From contig JAUNBY010000015.1 of NCBI GenBank assembly GCA_030526935.1, positions 3,946-20,974 of the forward strand: a DNA stretch of 17,029 nucleotides, read 5' to 3'. The DNA comes from Clostridia bacterium (GTDB lineage Bacteria > Bacillota > Clostridia > Christensenellales > Aristaeellaceae). The notes beneath the pieces are model-generated. The model made no database searches and was not told the DNA's origin. It saw only the letters and a list, made by a program, of their open reading frames with translations. Numbering within the stretch: the first letter of the stretch is position 1; every line of letters begins with the position of its first letter. The position numbers and the translations under genes were made by a program. Positions 1 through 6,923 of the stretch are shown here, piece after piece.

Positions 1-59
1 CAGAGGTGTTAACTTGCTTGGGTTGATGACATTGCCCTACGCCCCCGCCAAATCCCTAG

Positions 60-115
60 AACCCAGCTCGGTGCTATATGACGGGCGCGCGTCGCTTCGC
101 GCGCACGTCTGGGTT
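60..115 (+). promoter_or_regulatory. Long stem-loop upstream of the ABC permease gene
   Basis: An inner stem pairs 81-91 with 98-108, GC-rich with one mismatch, around a short loop. An outer 7-bp stem pairs 60-66 with 109-115, with a bulge at 67-80. No T-run follows, so it is not a classic intrinsic terminator. It sits 27 bases before the permease start. In ABC sugar operons such hairpins between the binding-protein gene and the permease genes often set expression ratios; that role is inferred here. The preceding 59 bases hold no recognisable coding sequence. Confidence 0.5.
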
Positions 116-142
116 TACACTTAACTTAGTGAGGATGAAAAC

Positions 143-1045
143 ATGCAAAGTACACTGTCTAAGAACAGGGGCATTCTTGCGGATCGCAGGGCATACAGAA
201 TGTTGATATGGCCTTCGTTCATCGTGCTGTTCGTGCTCACGATTATTCCGCTAATGGTCAATTTCTACCTGGCGTTTACCAACACTACGATAACCACAAT
301 GGACAAGGCGCGGTTTATTGGCTTGGACAACTTTATTCGCATCTTCACCAAGGATAAGTATTTTGGAGAAGCCTGCCTGGTGACCGTTAAGCTCGTGGTT
401 GGTACGGTGAGCCTGCAAATTCTCTTCGGTATGCTGGTTGCCCTGTTGTGGAACACGGATTTTAAAGGCACAAGAATTTGCCGTCTTCTTCATCTGATCC
501 CCATGATGATCACCGGCATAGTAGCCGGCTTCATCTGGCGAATGCTCCTCAACACCGATATGGGCGTGGTGAACTATCTGCTCAAATCATTGGGCGTTGC
601 GACGGTCAACTGGCTAGGCGACGAAACTGCCGCGGTGTATTCGGTCATCATTACAAACCTTTGGGTAGGTACGCCCTTTGTAACGATAATACTTCTCAGT
701 GCCTTACAGGGCGTAGACGACTCTTTCCTCGAAGCGGCGTTGATTGACGGGGCGAATAAGGTTCAGATATTCTTCAGAGTCGTGCTGCCGATTATCCGAC
801 CTTCATTGCTTTTAGCAATCATGTTCCGCCTAATGGACGCCATAAGGCAATATGACCTAATCGACGCGCTCACTTACGGTGGGCCTGGCACCGCCACAAT
901 GCAGCTTAACCTGTACACTTATCAGGTGGGTTTTATGCAGTGGCGCATGGGCTACGGCGCGGCGCTTGCCACGATTATACTCGTAATAATACTTATTTGT
1001 TCTCTGACATTCATGCACTTTATCAACAAAAGCAACACCGACTGA
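143..1045 (+). CDS. Carbohydrate ABC transporter permease, MalF/UgpA type
   Basis: This is an integral membrane subunit of a sugar or glycerophosphodiester importer. The 300-residue protein has about six hydrophobic segments and the cytoplasmic EAA loop that docks the ATPase (EAALIDGANKVQIF, residues about 197-210, followed by LPIIRP). The N-terminus resembles MalF/UgpA-type first permeases (FIGLDNFIRIF, WLGD, LTYGGPG near the C-terminus). The ATG is preceded by GAGG with 8 bases spacing. The next gene starts 8 bases after the stop. The usual second permease (MalG/UgpE type), the ATPase and the binding protein are not downstream; they may lie upstream of the window. The GDPD two genes on makes a ugp-like role for glycerophosphodiesters plausible, but the substrate cannot be read from the permease. 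Family assignment is secure; substrate is open. Confidence 0.93.
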   Translation: MQSTLSKNRGILADRRAYRMLIWPSFIVLFVLTIIPLMVNFYLAFTNTTITTMDKARFIGLDNFIRIFTKDKYFGEACLVTVKLVVGTVSLQILFGMLVALLWNTDFKGTRICRLLHLIPMMITGIVAGFIWRMLLNTDMGVVNYLLKSLGVATVNWLGDETAAVYSVIITNLWVGTPFVTIILLSALQGVDDSFLEAALIDGANKVQIFFRVVLPIIRPSLLLAIMFRLMDAIRQYDLIDALTYGGPGTATMQLNLYTYQVGFMQWRMGYGAALATIILVIILICSLTFMHFINKSNTD

Positions 1046-1053
1046 GGAAGCGA

Positions 1054-1977
1054 ATGATGAACGCTGCAAGTACGACCCGTGTCATCACAAGAGGATACGG
1101 CGCAAGGAAATACCGAATAGACGAAATACTACGCTTTTTGCGCCAAGCGGGATTCACCGTCGTAGACTGGTACGCGCCCGCTTGCGAGCTGATTGAGAGT
1201 AAAAGCTCCGCCCTGGATACTGAAGCGTGGAATAGATGGGCGCATGGCGCGAGGGAAGTAGCGGAAAAACTGGGCATGCGCTTTAGCCAGATGCATAGCC
1301 TGGAGCTGGATCGCTCGTTGGGCGAGGATCACATGAACGCGACGGAAATAATGACCGACAACGCTCTTCGGGCTGCCGCGATTCTCGGAGTGCGCGACGT
1401 AGCCATCCATCCTATAATAATGGAACCTCGACTGCGCGCGTTTGAGCAATGTATAAAGTATAACGTGTCCCGACTGCGCAAAAAAGCGGAATTAGCCGGC
1501 GCGCTAGGATTGAGGCTGGCGCTGGAAAATATGCTCACCAAGCGTCACTTTGACGGTCGCCAAGAATGGCGTTTTTGCACATGCATCGAAGAGCACGAGG
1601 CGCTGTTGACGGCCGTGGATTGTGAAAACGTCGGCTATTGCTTTGACGTAGGGCATGCCAACTATACGGGCACCGACATCTGCGAGGCGGTAACGCGCAT
1701 GGGCGGACGCCTCTTCGCCGTACATGTTCACGACAACGATACGTTCAGCGATCAGCATCTGATACCATATCAGGGTAATGTTGATTATGAGGCGTTTGCC
1801 CGCGCACTCGCTCACGCGCGATACGCAGGCGATATGACGATGGAGGTATTAAACGCGGCGAACGGTATGCCGCCGGAAATGGCCCGGCATACGCTCAGGG
1901 CTGTGTACGAAGCTGCCCGCCATTTAATAAGCAGGGTTCAATATTATTGCGAGGAGGAGAATGGTTATGCCATATAG
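1054..1977 (+). CDS. Sugar phosphate isomerase/epimerase, xylose-isomerase-like TIM barrel
   Basis: This is a cytoplasmic, metal-dependent TIM-barrel enzyme of the AP-endonuclease-2/xylose-isomerase-like superfamily, probably isomerising or epimerising a sugar, polyol or derivative taken up by the neighbouring transporter. The 307-residue protein shows the family metal and active-site signatures: Glu158 in LALENM, Asp198 and His201 in FDVGHAN, HVHDND at 224-229, His235 in SDQHLIP followed by GNVDY, and Glu264 in MTMEVLN. The start at 1054 (ATGATG) is chosen because GAGG lies 6 bases upstream and follows the permease stop. A longer in-frame extension back to 940 would run into the permease gene and lacks a ribosome binding site. 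The end overlaps the next gene by 11 bases, so the two are probably translationally coupled. The exact substrate is unknown. Confidence 0.88.
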   Translation: MMNAASTTRVITRGYGARKYRIDEILRFLRQAGFTVVDWYAPACELIESKSSALDTEAWNRWAHGAREVAEKLGMRFSQMHSLELDRSLGEDHMNATEIMTDNALRAAAILGVRDVAIHPIIMEPRLRAFEQCIKYNVSRLRKKAELAGALGLRLALENMLTKRHFDGRQEWRFCTCIEEHEALLTAVDCENVGYCFDVGHANYTGTDICEAVTRMGGRLFAVHVHDNDTFSDQHLIPYQGNVDYEAFARALAHARYAGDMTMEVLNAANGMPPEMARHTLRAVYEAARHLISRVQYYCEEENGYAI

Positions 1978-2734
1978 AATCGGTAAACAATTTGGCGCTG
2001 GGAATCCCATCGTCGCGGCTCATCGCGGTTTCTCGGCCTGCTATCCCGAGAATACGCTCATTGCCTTTGAAAAGGCAGCTGAGCTAGGCGTAGATATGGT
2101 GGAACTGGATATTTCAATGTCCTCGGACGGTATACCTATGCTGTATCACGACGACATTCTTGAGAAAAAATCCTCTCCGCTTACGGGAAGCGTTCAGGAT
2201 TATACTCACGAACAGCTTGCCAAGGTGCAAATTGGTCGCAAAATCGGCATGGAAGACGCGCCTGTTGCCACGCTGGAGGAATTCTGCAAACTTTACAGCC
2301 GCTATCCCGATATAGCCGTCGATATAGACCTGAAGCCCGGGTGCGGGGTTGACGCCACAATCAGGCCGGTGATGGAGATACTATACGCTTATGGCTTTGA
2401 AGACCGCTGCATATTCAACAGTCTGGACGGGGAGATTACCCGATACCTTCACAGCAATACAGGTTTTCTTACCGTTGGGCCTCCAAACGATTTCCCCGGT
2501 AACGTTAATCACATCCCTGGCATAAATGGCACTTACGCAACCCTGGATGCCGTGTGTATGCCAACGAAGCTGTTGAATCGCGAAAACGCGGATGCGCTTC
2601 GCGAAATGGGTAAGATCGTGGTAAGCGCACCCGTTCCCGACGAGGCTGCCGCAAAGCATGCCCTGGATTGCGGCGTTATCATTGCGCTTTGCGACGACCC
2701 CCGCCCAATGCTTAAGTTGCTGGGACGGCTTTAG
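1967..2734 (+). CDS. Glycerophosphodiester phosphodiesterase
   Basis: This enzyme hydrolyses glycerophosphodiesters to glycerol 3-phosphate and an alcohol; without a signal peptide it should act in the cytoplasm. The protein has 255 residues, near the UgpQ-type length. Motifs: AHRG with His19, then PENT; ELD (Glu46, Asp48) as metal ligands; His61 in YHDD as second catalytic His. The third metal-binding position, usually Glu in an E-x-K motif, reads DLK (Asp121, Lys123). Two starts are possible, 1961 and 1967. GAGGAGG at 1951-1957 gives 3 and 9 bases spacing, so 1967 is preferred. It is last in the operon with the permease and isomerase, as ugpQ often is in ugp operons. A role in using imported glycerophosphodiesters is inferred. 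Confidence 0.9.
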   Translation: MPYRIGKQFGAGNPIVAAHRGFSACYPENTLIAFEKAAELGVDMVELDISMSSDGIPMLYHDDILEKKSSPLTGSVQDYTHEQLAKVQIGRKIGMEDAPVATLEEFCKLYSRYPDIAVDIDLKPGCGVDATIRPVMEILYAYGFEDRCIFNSLDGEITRYLHSNTGFLTVGPPNDFPGNVNHIPGINGTYATLDAVCMPTKLLNRENADALREMGKIVVSAPVPDEAAAKHALDCGVIIALCDDPRPMLKLLGRL

Positions 2735-3220
2735 GCGATCGAACCTTAAATATAAACCACTCGACGCCCTGCCCCTAAAACTGGGGCAGAGTGCACGAAT
2801 TGGATTGGTTACGCGGGTCAGATTATGTCGCTGTATCTATTAGTTCTGTTCAGTAAGAAAATAGTAAGTATATAAACCAATTCCTTATGCGCGTAACTGC
2901 GCGTCATTTCTTTCGCGAGCGAAGCACAGGAGTCAGTGGGTCATTGTGTGGCGCTTGCGATTATGCCTTGAATAAGTCTATAATATGTTAATCGAATCAC
3001 CGGGAGGCCTTCCCAATTACACATGATTGTTGTTGATTGGCAGGGCGATGGTTCGTTTACAATAAAACCCGCACAAACTGGAAAACCCTCGTTAAATAAA
3101 GGGTATTCCTGTTTGCGCGTCTCTCGTGCGCGGCGCTGAGCGACAAAGGCGGAAAGGGATGTAACCGCTTTCTCTCCCTTGAGTGGAACCAAACGGCCGG
3201 ATTTATCGTCAAATTTGCTA
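2735..3220. other. Gene-poor spacer between the uptake operon and the pilus-like cluster
   Basis: No coding sequence is supported here. A 7-bp GC-rich hairpin (2769-2775 with 2783-2789, 7-base loop) lies 35 bases after the phosphodiesterase stop but lacks a T-run. A promoter-like TTGCGA, 18-base spacer, TATAAT sits at 2955-2984 with no convincing gene after it. The only open frames are a minus-strand frame at 2941-3192 that starts with TTG without a ribosome binding site, and a 38-codon plus-strand frame from 3023. Neither resembles a known protein to me. The stretch could be decayed DNA or encode an untranslated RNA. Confidence 0.5.
2769..2789 (+). terminator. Possible weak terminator after the phosphodiesterase gene
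   Basis: The stem CTGCCCC/GGGGCAG (7 bp) closes a 7-base A-rich loop 35 bases downstream of the stop codon of the last gene in the uptake operon. There is no T-tract, so it may only stabilise the 3' end or act with other factors. Confidence 0.3.
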
Positions 3221-3249
3221 TTGAAAAACAGTCACATCGATGCTATAAT
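3221..3249 (+). promoter_or_regulatory. Sigma-A promoter of the transglutaminase/pilus-like cluster
   Basis: TTGAAA at 3221-3226 and TATAAT at 3244-3249 are separated by 17 bases. The predicted transcription start is near 3256, leaving a leader of about 45 bases before the ATG at 3301. No other comparable promoter was seen before 9456, so this one probably drives the whole cluster. Confidence 0.75.
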
Positions 3250-3300
3250 ATGTATCGGGTGGATATTATGCAAAACTAATTGCCGGAATGGAGGAGGGAC

Positions 3301-4119
3301 ATGCGCCATAGACGGGCTTTGCCGGCTAAAGCGGCAATCTGCGCGATAATAACGATCGGCATAATTATCGCCGCCATAGGCGCAAGCTCTCTCGTGTGGC
3401 CTTCGGCTCCCGGCGACGACGTAAAGAAGAAAAACGGAATGACCGTCGACGTAAGCAATTCAGACGACGGATACGTGATGGGTAAATACACACAGTCGCA
3501 AAAGCGGTTGAAGTTCCGGCTTACTCTCGCGGATGACAGCTATACCTACGACTTGAACGGCGATGGCGATTACGAGGTGTTCCCACTTCAGATGGGGAAT
3601 GGCAAATACAACGCCAAGGTCTTCAAACAGGCGAGCGGAAACCGATATACCCAAGAGGCTTCGCAAAATTTTAACGTGAAGCTTTCGAGCGACGACGCGC
3701 CGTTTCTGTGTCCCAACCAGTATATCTGGTATACGCAGGAAAGCCCCGCCGTCGCGATGTCGAACGAATTGTGCGAGGGGCTTCAGACCGACGCGGAAAA
3801 GCTCGAGGCCATACGTTCCTACGTAAGGAGCAACTTCTCATATAATTATATGAGGGCCATGACCGTAACCTCCGGCTATCTGCCCGACCTCGACTGCGTA
3901 TACGAGGAAAAATCGGGTATATGCTTTGACATAGCGGGAATCACGGCCTGTATGCTGAGGGTTCAGGGCGTAGCGGCGAAGATGGCGATCGGATACGCAA
4001 ACACCAGCTATCACGCCTGGAACGAGGTGTTGATCGACGGTGAGTATATACTTGTGGACATAACCAGCGAAATAACGGCGGCGAACGTCACGAGCTATGC
4101 CGTCGAAAGGGTTTATTAA
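3301..4119 (+). CDS. Exported transglutaminase-like protein
   Basis: This 272-residue protein is predicted to be secreted or membrane-anchored, with a basic N-terminus and one hydrophobic segment at residues 11-32. Residues about 45-135 form a beta-rich region with an Asp-rich DLNGDGDYEVF loop. The C-terminal half is a transglutaminase-like core with the triad Cys208 (SGICFD), His238 (YHAWNEV) and Asp253 (LVDITSE). The fold occurs in crosslinking transglutaminases and in cysteine peptidases, so crosslinking versus cleavage is undecided. The start at 3301 is chosen because GGAGGAGGG ends just before it; an upstream in-frame ATG at 3280 has no such site. The next gene begins within 20 bases of the stop. 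Its place at the head of a pilus-like operon suggests that it acts on the machine's subunits or on a secreted substrate; that is inference. Confidence 0.88.
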   Translation: MRHRRALPAKAAICAIITIGIIIAAIGASSLVWPSAPGDDVKKKNGMTVDVSNSDDGYVMGKYTQSQKRLKFRLTLADDSYTYDLNGDGDYEVFPLQMGNGKYNAKVFKQASGNRYTQEASQNFNVKLSSDDAPFLCPNQYIWYTQESPAVAMSNELCEGLQTDAEKLEAIRSYVRSNFSYNYMRAMTVTSGYLPDLDCVYEEKSGICFDIAGITACMLRVQGVAAKMAIGYANTSYHAWNEVLIDGEYILVDITSEITAANVTSYAVERVY

Positions 4120-4134
4120 ATGGGGGGCATGATG

Positions 4135-5187
4135 ATGCGCGAGAGGGCAAAGCGCGAGATAGCGCCGGAGGAATTGAGCATATTCTGCGAGCAGGTCGCG
4201 CTTATGCTCGGCGCGGGTATGGCTCTTTACGACGGCATCGAGGCGTTGAGCCTCGGCTATCGCGAAAGCGCCGATTATCCGATGTATCGGAAAATGTGCG
4301 AAAGCGTTTCCTGCGGAGCGACGCTTTGCGACGCGCTTAAGCAAGCGGGTCGCTTCCCCGGTTACATGATCGAGATGATTGCGATCGGCGAGAGGACGGG
4401 AAAGCTCGAAACGGTGATGAAGGGTTTGGCGCAGTATTATATGCGCGAAAGCCGCATAAAGCGTTCCGTCGCGAGCGCGGTGACGTATCCCATGGTTCTT
4501 GGCGTCATGATGGCCTGCGTCATAGCGGTTTTGATAACGCAGGTGCTGCCGATATTTGACCAGGTGCTCGCGAGCATGGGTATGGACATGACGGCGTCGG
4601 GAAATTCTTTAATGATGTTCGGGATGAACGTCGGCTGGGCGATGCTCGCTATCGTCGGAATACTTCTGTGCGCGGTTCTGGCGACGGTTCTGCTTCTGAA
4701 AACTCGATACAGGGCGAGGGTCATGGCCATTGTCAGGCGCGTGATACCGCGAATCGACACGCTTTCAAAGCGCATATCGGCCTCGAGGGTCGCCTCGGTG
4801 CTTTCCATGATGCTCGAAAGCGGCTTTCCGATGGAGGACGCGCTCGAGGTAATGCCGTCGATACTGACGGATGAAACCGCCCGCGAGAAGCTTGAAACGG
4901 TGTCGCGGGACGTGCGGGCCGGAAAGCCCTTCCCGGACGCTATAGATAACACGGGACTATTCGACGAATTGTACAGCCGCATGATCAGAATGGGGTACGC
5001 CTCGGGCCAGACCGATTCGGTCATGATGAAGATAGCGGGCATTTACGAGGATGAGGTCAACGACGGAATATCATCTTTGATATCCATAATAGAGCCGTCG
5101 ATAGTAGCGGTTTTGTCGGTGGTAATAGGAGCGATACTGCTGTCGGTCATGCTTCCGATGGCGGGAATGATAGCCAGCGTAATGTAG
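4135..5187 (+). CDS. Type II secretion/type IV pilus inner-membrane platform protein (GspF/PilC family)
   Basis: This is the polytopic platform protein that couples the cytoplasmic ATPase to pilin assembly. The protein of about 350 residues has the duplicated GspF layout: a first helical domain with the GAGMALYDGIEAL and IAIGERTGKLE motifs, membrane segments around residues 120-142 and 165-190, a second domain with ISASRVASVLSMML and IRMGYASGQTD, and a final membrane segment of about 30 residues at the C-terminus. In-frame ATGs occur at 4120, 4129, 4132 and 4135; a G-run at 4122-4127 serves the 4135 start best (7 bases spacing). Normal PilC is about 400 residues, so this is a compact version shortened at the N-terminus. 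It follows the transglutaminase gene directly and precedes the pseudopilin-like genes. Confidence 0.9.
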   Translation: MRERAKREIAPEELSIFCEQVALMLGAGMALYDGIEALSLGYRESADYPMYRKMCESVSCGATLCDALKQAGRFPGYMIEMIAIGERTGKLETVMKGLAQYYMRESRIKRSVASAVTYPMVLGVMMACVIAVLITQVLPIFDQVLASMGMDMTASGNSLMMFGMNVGWAMLAIVGILLCAVLATVLLLKTRYRARVMAIVRRVIPRIDTLSKRISASRVASVLSMMLESGFPMEDALEVMPSILTDETAREKLETVSRDVRAGKPFPDAIDNTGLFDELYSRMIRMGYASGQTDSVMMKIAGIYEDEVNDGISSLISIIEPSIVAVLSVVIGAILLSVMLPMAGMIASVM

Positions 5188-5202
5188 CGCGGAGGTTTTG
5201 AT

Positions 5203-5532
5203 ATGCGAATCGCGAACGTTTTGAAGCAGTGGCGCGGCCTTATAATATCGGTCGCGGTTTTCTGCGTCGTAATATCGGGCGCGATTGGCCTTATCAACTC
5301 GCTCAGCAGAAAAAGCGCGGAAGAACAGACGCAGATGGTCTTAAACGCCGTGAAGCGCGCGGCTGTCACGTGCTTTGCGATAGAGGGCAGATACCCGCAA
5401 AGGGCGGAATACCTCGAGGAGTATTACGGGCTTATGTACGACAGGAATATGTACCTTGTGAACTACAGCGCGTTCGCGTCGAACATAATCCCGGATATCA
5501 GGGTTGTCAGGATAGGTGATGGGCGTGAGTAG
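5203..5532 (+). CDS. Small pseudopilin-like membrane protein 1
   Basis: This 109-residue protein has a basic N-terminus, a hydrophobic segment at residues 13-31 that continues into an amphipathic helix (SRKSAEEQTQMVLNAVKRAA), then a small globular part with EGRYP and YLEEYYGL. This layout is typical of pilin-like subunits. A Gly precedes the hydrophobic segment (WRG then LIISV), but the fifth residue after it is Val, not the Glu normally required in prepilins. The start is clear: GGAGG ends 7 bases before the ATG. It lies directly downstream of the platform gene and overlaps the next gene by 14 bases. It probably takes part in the pilus-like structure; which subunit it represents is unknown. 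Confidence 0.75.
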   Translation: MRIANVLKQWRGLIISVAVFCVVISGAIGLINSLSRKSAEEQTQMVLNAVKRAAVTCFAIEGRYPQRAEYLEEYYGLMYDRNMYLVNYSAFASNIIPDIRVVRIGDGRE

Positions 5533-6016
5533 CGATATCGGGAAGAGGACGAGAAGACATATTATAGCGGACGCGTTCGTGTTCGTCCTGCTTGGCGTAT
5601 TCGCGCTCGCGTCGATGTTTTTGATACTGGCAGGGACAAAGGCTTATCGCGATACTGTCGATAACGCCGATTACCACTCAAGGCAGCGCATACTTGCGAA
5701 TTACGTCGTAAACAAGGTCAGAATGGGCGAGGCGACGGGGACGGTAGCCATAATACAGGGCGATGTTCCCGTATTGAGAATAGGTTATTTCGCGGATGGG
5801 GAAAGCTACGCGACTAATATATACTGCTACGGCGGATACCTCATGGAACAGTTTTCACAGCTTTCCGACGCTTTCGATCCCGAAATTGGGGAAGTGCTTT
5901 GCGAGGCGGAATACTTCGCGCCCTCGATAAACGACGGGCTTTATACATTTGAGACAGGCACGTCCGACGGCGAGGTATATACCGCGTATCTGGCCGTCAG
6001 ATGCGATCCGGCTTGA
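5519..6016 (+). CDS. Membrane-anchored pseudopilin-like protein 2 (resembles DUF4860)
   Basis: This 165-residue protein has one N-terminal hydrophobic segment (residues about 16-40) and a periplasm-like beta-rich domain. The stretch AYRDTVDNADYH, ANYVVNKVRMGEATG and YATNIYCYGGYL follows the pattern I recall for DUF4860, a Clostridia family found in similar clusters; this is from memory and unsearched. There is no Gly/Glu prepilin signature before or in the hydrophobic segment. The ATG at 5519 overlaps the end of the preceding gene, with AGG 7 bases upstream; a GTG one codon earlier is the alternative. It is co-translated with its neighbours and is probably a structural or minor subunit. Confidence 0.72.
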   Translation: MGVSSDIGKRTRRHIIADAFVFVLLGVFALASMFLILAGTKAYRDTVDNADYHSRQRILANYVVNKVRMGEATGTVAIIQGDVPVLRIGYFADGESYATNIYCYGGYLMEQFSQLSDAFDPEIGEVLCEAEYFAPSINDGLYTFETGTSDGEVYTAYLAVRCDPA

Positions 6017-6030
6017 CGAGGAGGGAAAAA

Positions 6031-6450
6031 ATGTCATCCAAAACGCGGTCAAACGCATTGCTTATGGAAATACTGCTGGTGGTGTTTTTCTTCCTGCTGT
6101 CGGCGACGGTGCTTATGAGGCTGTTTTTGTCGGTTCACGAGCAAAGTCGCGACGCCGGGAGGCTGAATTCGGCGGTCGTTATGGCGCAGAACTGGCTGGA
6201 GCGCGCCCGGGCGGGCGACGAAGGCGGACAGACGCTCATAGACGGGGGGTTCTCGCTTAATGATGGCCAGTATCGCCTCGAGGGCGAGGACGGAGTGTGC
6301 CTGGTTATGGAACTGGACGAACAGCCCCGACCCGCCGGGATGATGGTAAACGCCCGGGCAAGGGCGATGGTTGGCGACGAACCGATATATGAAGTCGAAA
6401 CCGGCTGGTATGTGTCGCGGGCGTCCGACGCGCGGGAGAGTGCGGCATGA
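6031..6450 (+). CDS. Pseudopilin-like protein 3
   Basis: This 139-residue protein has the most pilin-like N-terminus of the cluster: LLMEILLVVFFFLL starting near residue 10, with Glu13 where the conserved Glu5 of a processed pilin would lie. The residue at the expected cleavage point is Asn8 rather than Gly, so processing by a standard prepilin peptidase is doubtful. A long helix continues to about residue 50 (NSAVVMAQNWLERARAG), followed by a small globular domain. The start is set by GAGGAGGG 6-7 bases before the ATG; an in-frame ATG at 6001 falls inside the previous gene. The stop overlaps the next start (ATGA), showing tight coupling. Confidence 0.75.
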   Translation: MSSKTRSNALLMEILLVVFFFLLSATVLMRLFLSVHEQSRDAGRLNSAVVMAQNWLERARAGDEGGQTLIDGGFSLNDGQYRLEGEDGVCLVMELDEQPRPAGMMVNARARAMVGDEPIYEVETGWYVSRASDARESAA

Positions 6451-6914
6451 ATGGGCGCGGATTCAGAATAGGCCCCGGAGCGGCGTCGCTTATGCTGATA
6501 GTGCTCGTATTGTGCATGAGCATAGTCGGCATTCTGGCGTTCGTAAGCGCCGTTGGCGACGTGAAACTTTCCGAGAGATCGGCCGAGATGACCCGCGAGT
6601 ATTACGCGGCGGACGGCATATGCTCGCAAAGGCTCGCGGCGCTCGACGCAGCGCTGTTGAAGGCTGAGTATAACGCCGTAGACGACGAGGCCTATATTCG
6701 CGAAATAACCTCGTCGCTGGGCGATGAGTACCATGTGGATGGACGCGAGGTCACGCTTATGATAGACGCGAAGTACGACCGGCATATACTCTGCCGCGCG
6801 TTTATATATACGCTGGGAGAAGGCCCCGGCGGGGCGAGGTACGGAATTTTGGAACACAGCCTTACCGACGACATGGAATGGGAAGAGGAATACCTCGACC
6901 TTTTCGGGGGGTGA
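6447..6914 (+). CDS. Pseudopilin-like protein 4, minor-subunit type
   Basis: This 155-residue protein has the N-terminus GFRIGPGAASLMLIVLVL, a hydrophobic segment (about residues 12-33), then a long helix (LSERSAEMTREYYAADG) and a small globular domain rich in acidic residues. The GPGAASL opening resembles subunits seen in Clostridia pilus-like clusters, and the role may be like a GspK-type minor pseudopilin; both points are from memory. There is no Glu at position 5 after the Gly. Its ATG overlaps the preceding stop (ATGA). Its TGA stop at 6912-6914 is in the same frame as the ATPase that follows, with only two codons before the proposed ATPase start. Confidence 0.72.
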   Translation: MNGRGFRIGPGAASLMLIVLVLCMSIVGILAFVSAVGDVKLSERSAEMTREYYAADGICSQRLAALDAALLKAEYNAVDDEAYIREITSSLGDEYHVDGREVTLMIDAKYDRHILCRAFIYTLGEGPGGARYGILEHSLTDDMEWEEEYLDLFGG

Positions 6915-6923
6915 TCAGGAATA
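6905..6923 (+). promoter_or_regulatory. Extended Shine-Dalgarno site placed before an AUA start codon
   Basis: GGGGGGTGATC at 6906-6916 matches the extended anti-16S complement GGAGGTGATC at all but one base. The last G of the GGAGG-equivalent core is 9 bases before ATA at 6921-6923. No ATG, GTG or TTG in the ATPase frame lies at a suitable distance. Confidence 0.65.

Noticed and set aside
940..1053. N-terminal extension of the sugar isomerase into the permease gene
   Set aside because: It would overlap about 100 bases of a well-conserved permease, with no ribosome binding site; the ATG at 1054 has GAGG at good spacing.
3023..3139. 38-codon plus-strand frame after an orphan promoter-like site
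   Set aside because: The nearest Shine-Dalgarno-like bases are about 15 bases away and the peptide resembles nothing known; kept only as a remark.
2941..3192. Minus-strand open frame of 83 codons
   Set aside because: TTG start without a ribosome binding site, low-complexity composition and no recognisable family.
4437..5042. 201-codon minus-strand open frame opposite the platform gene
   Set aside because: It is antisense to a clear GspF/PilC gene and arises from its codon bias.
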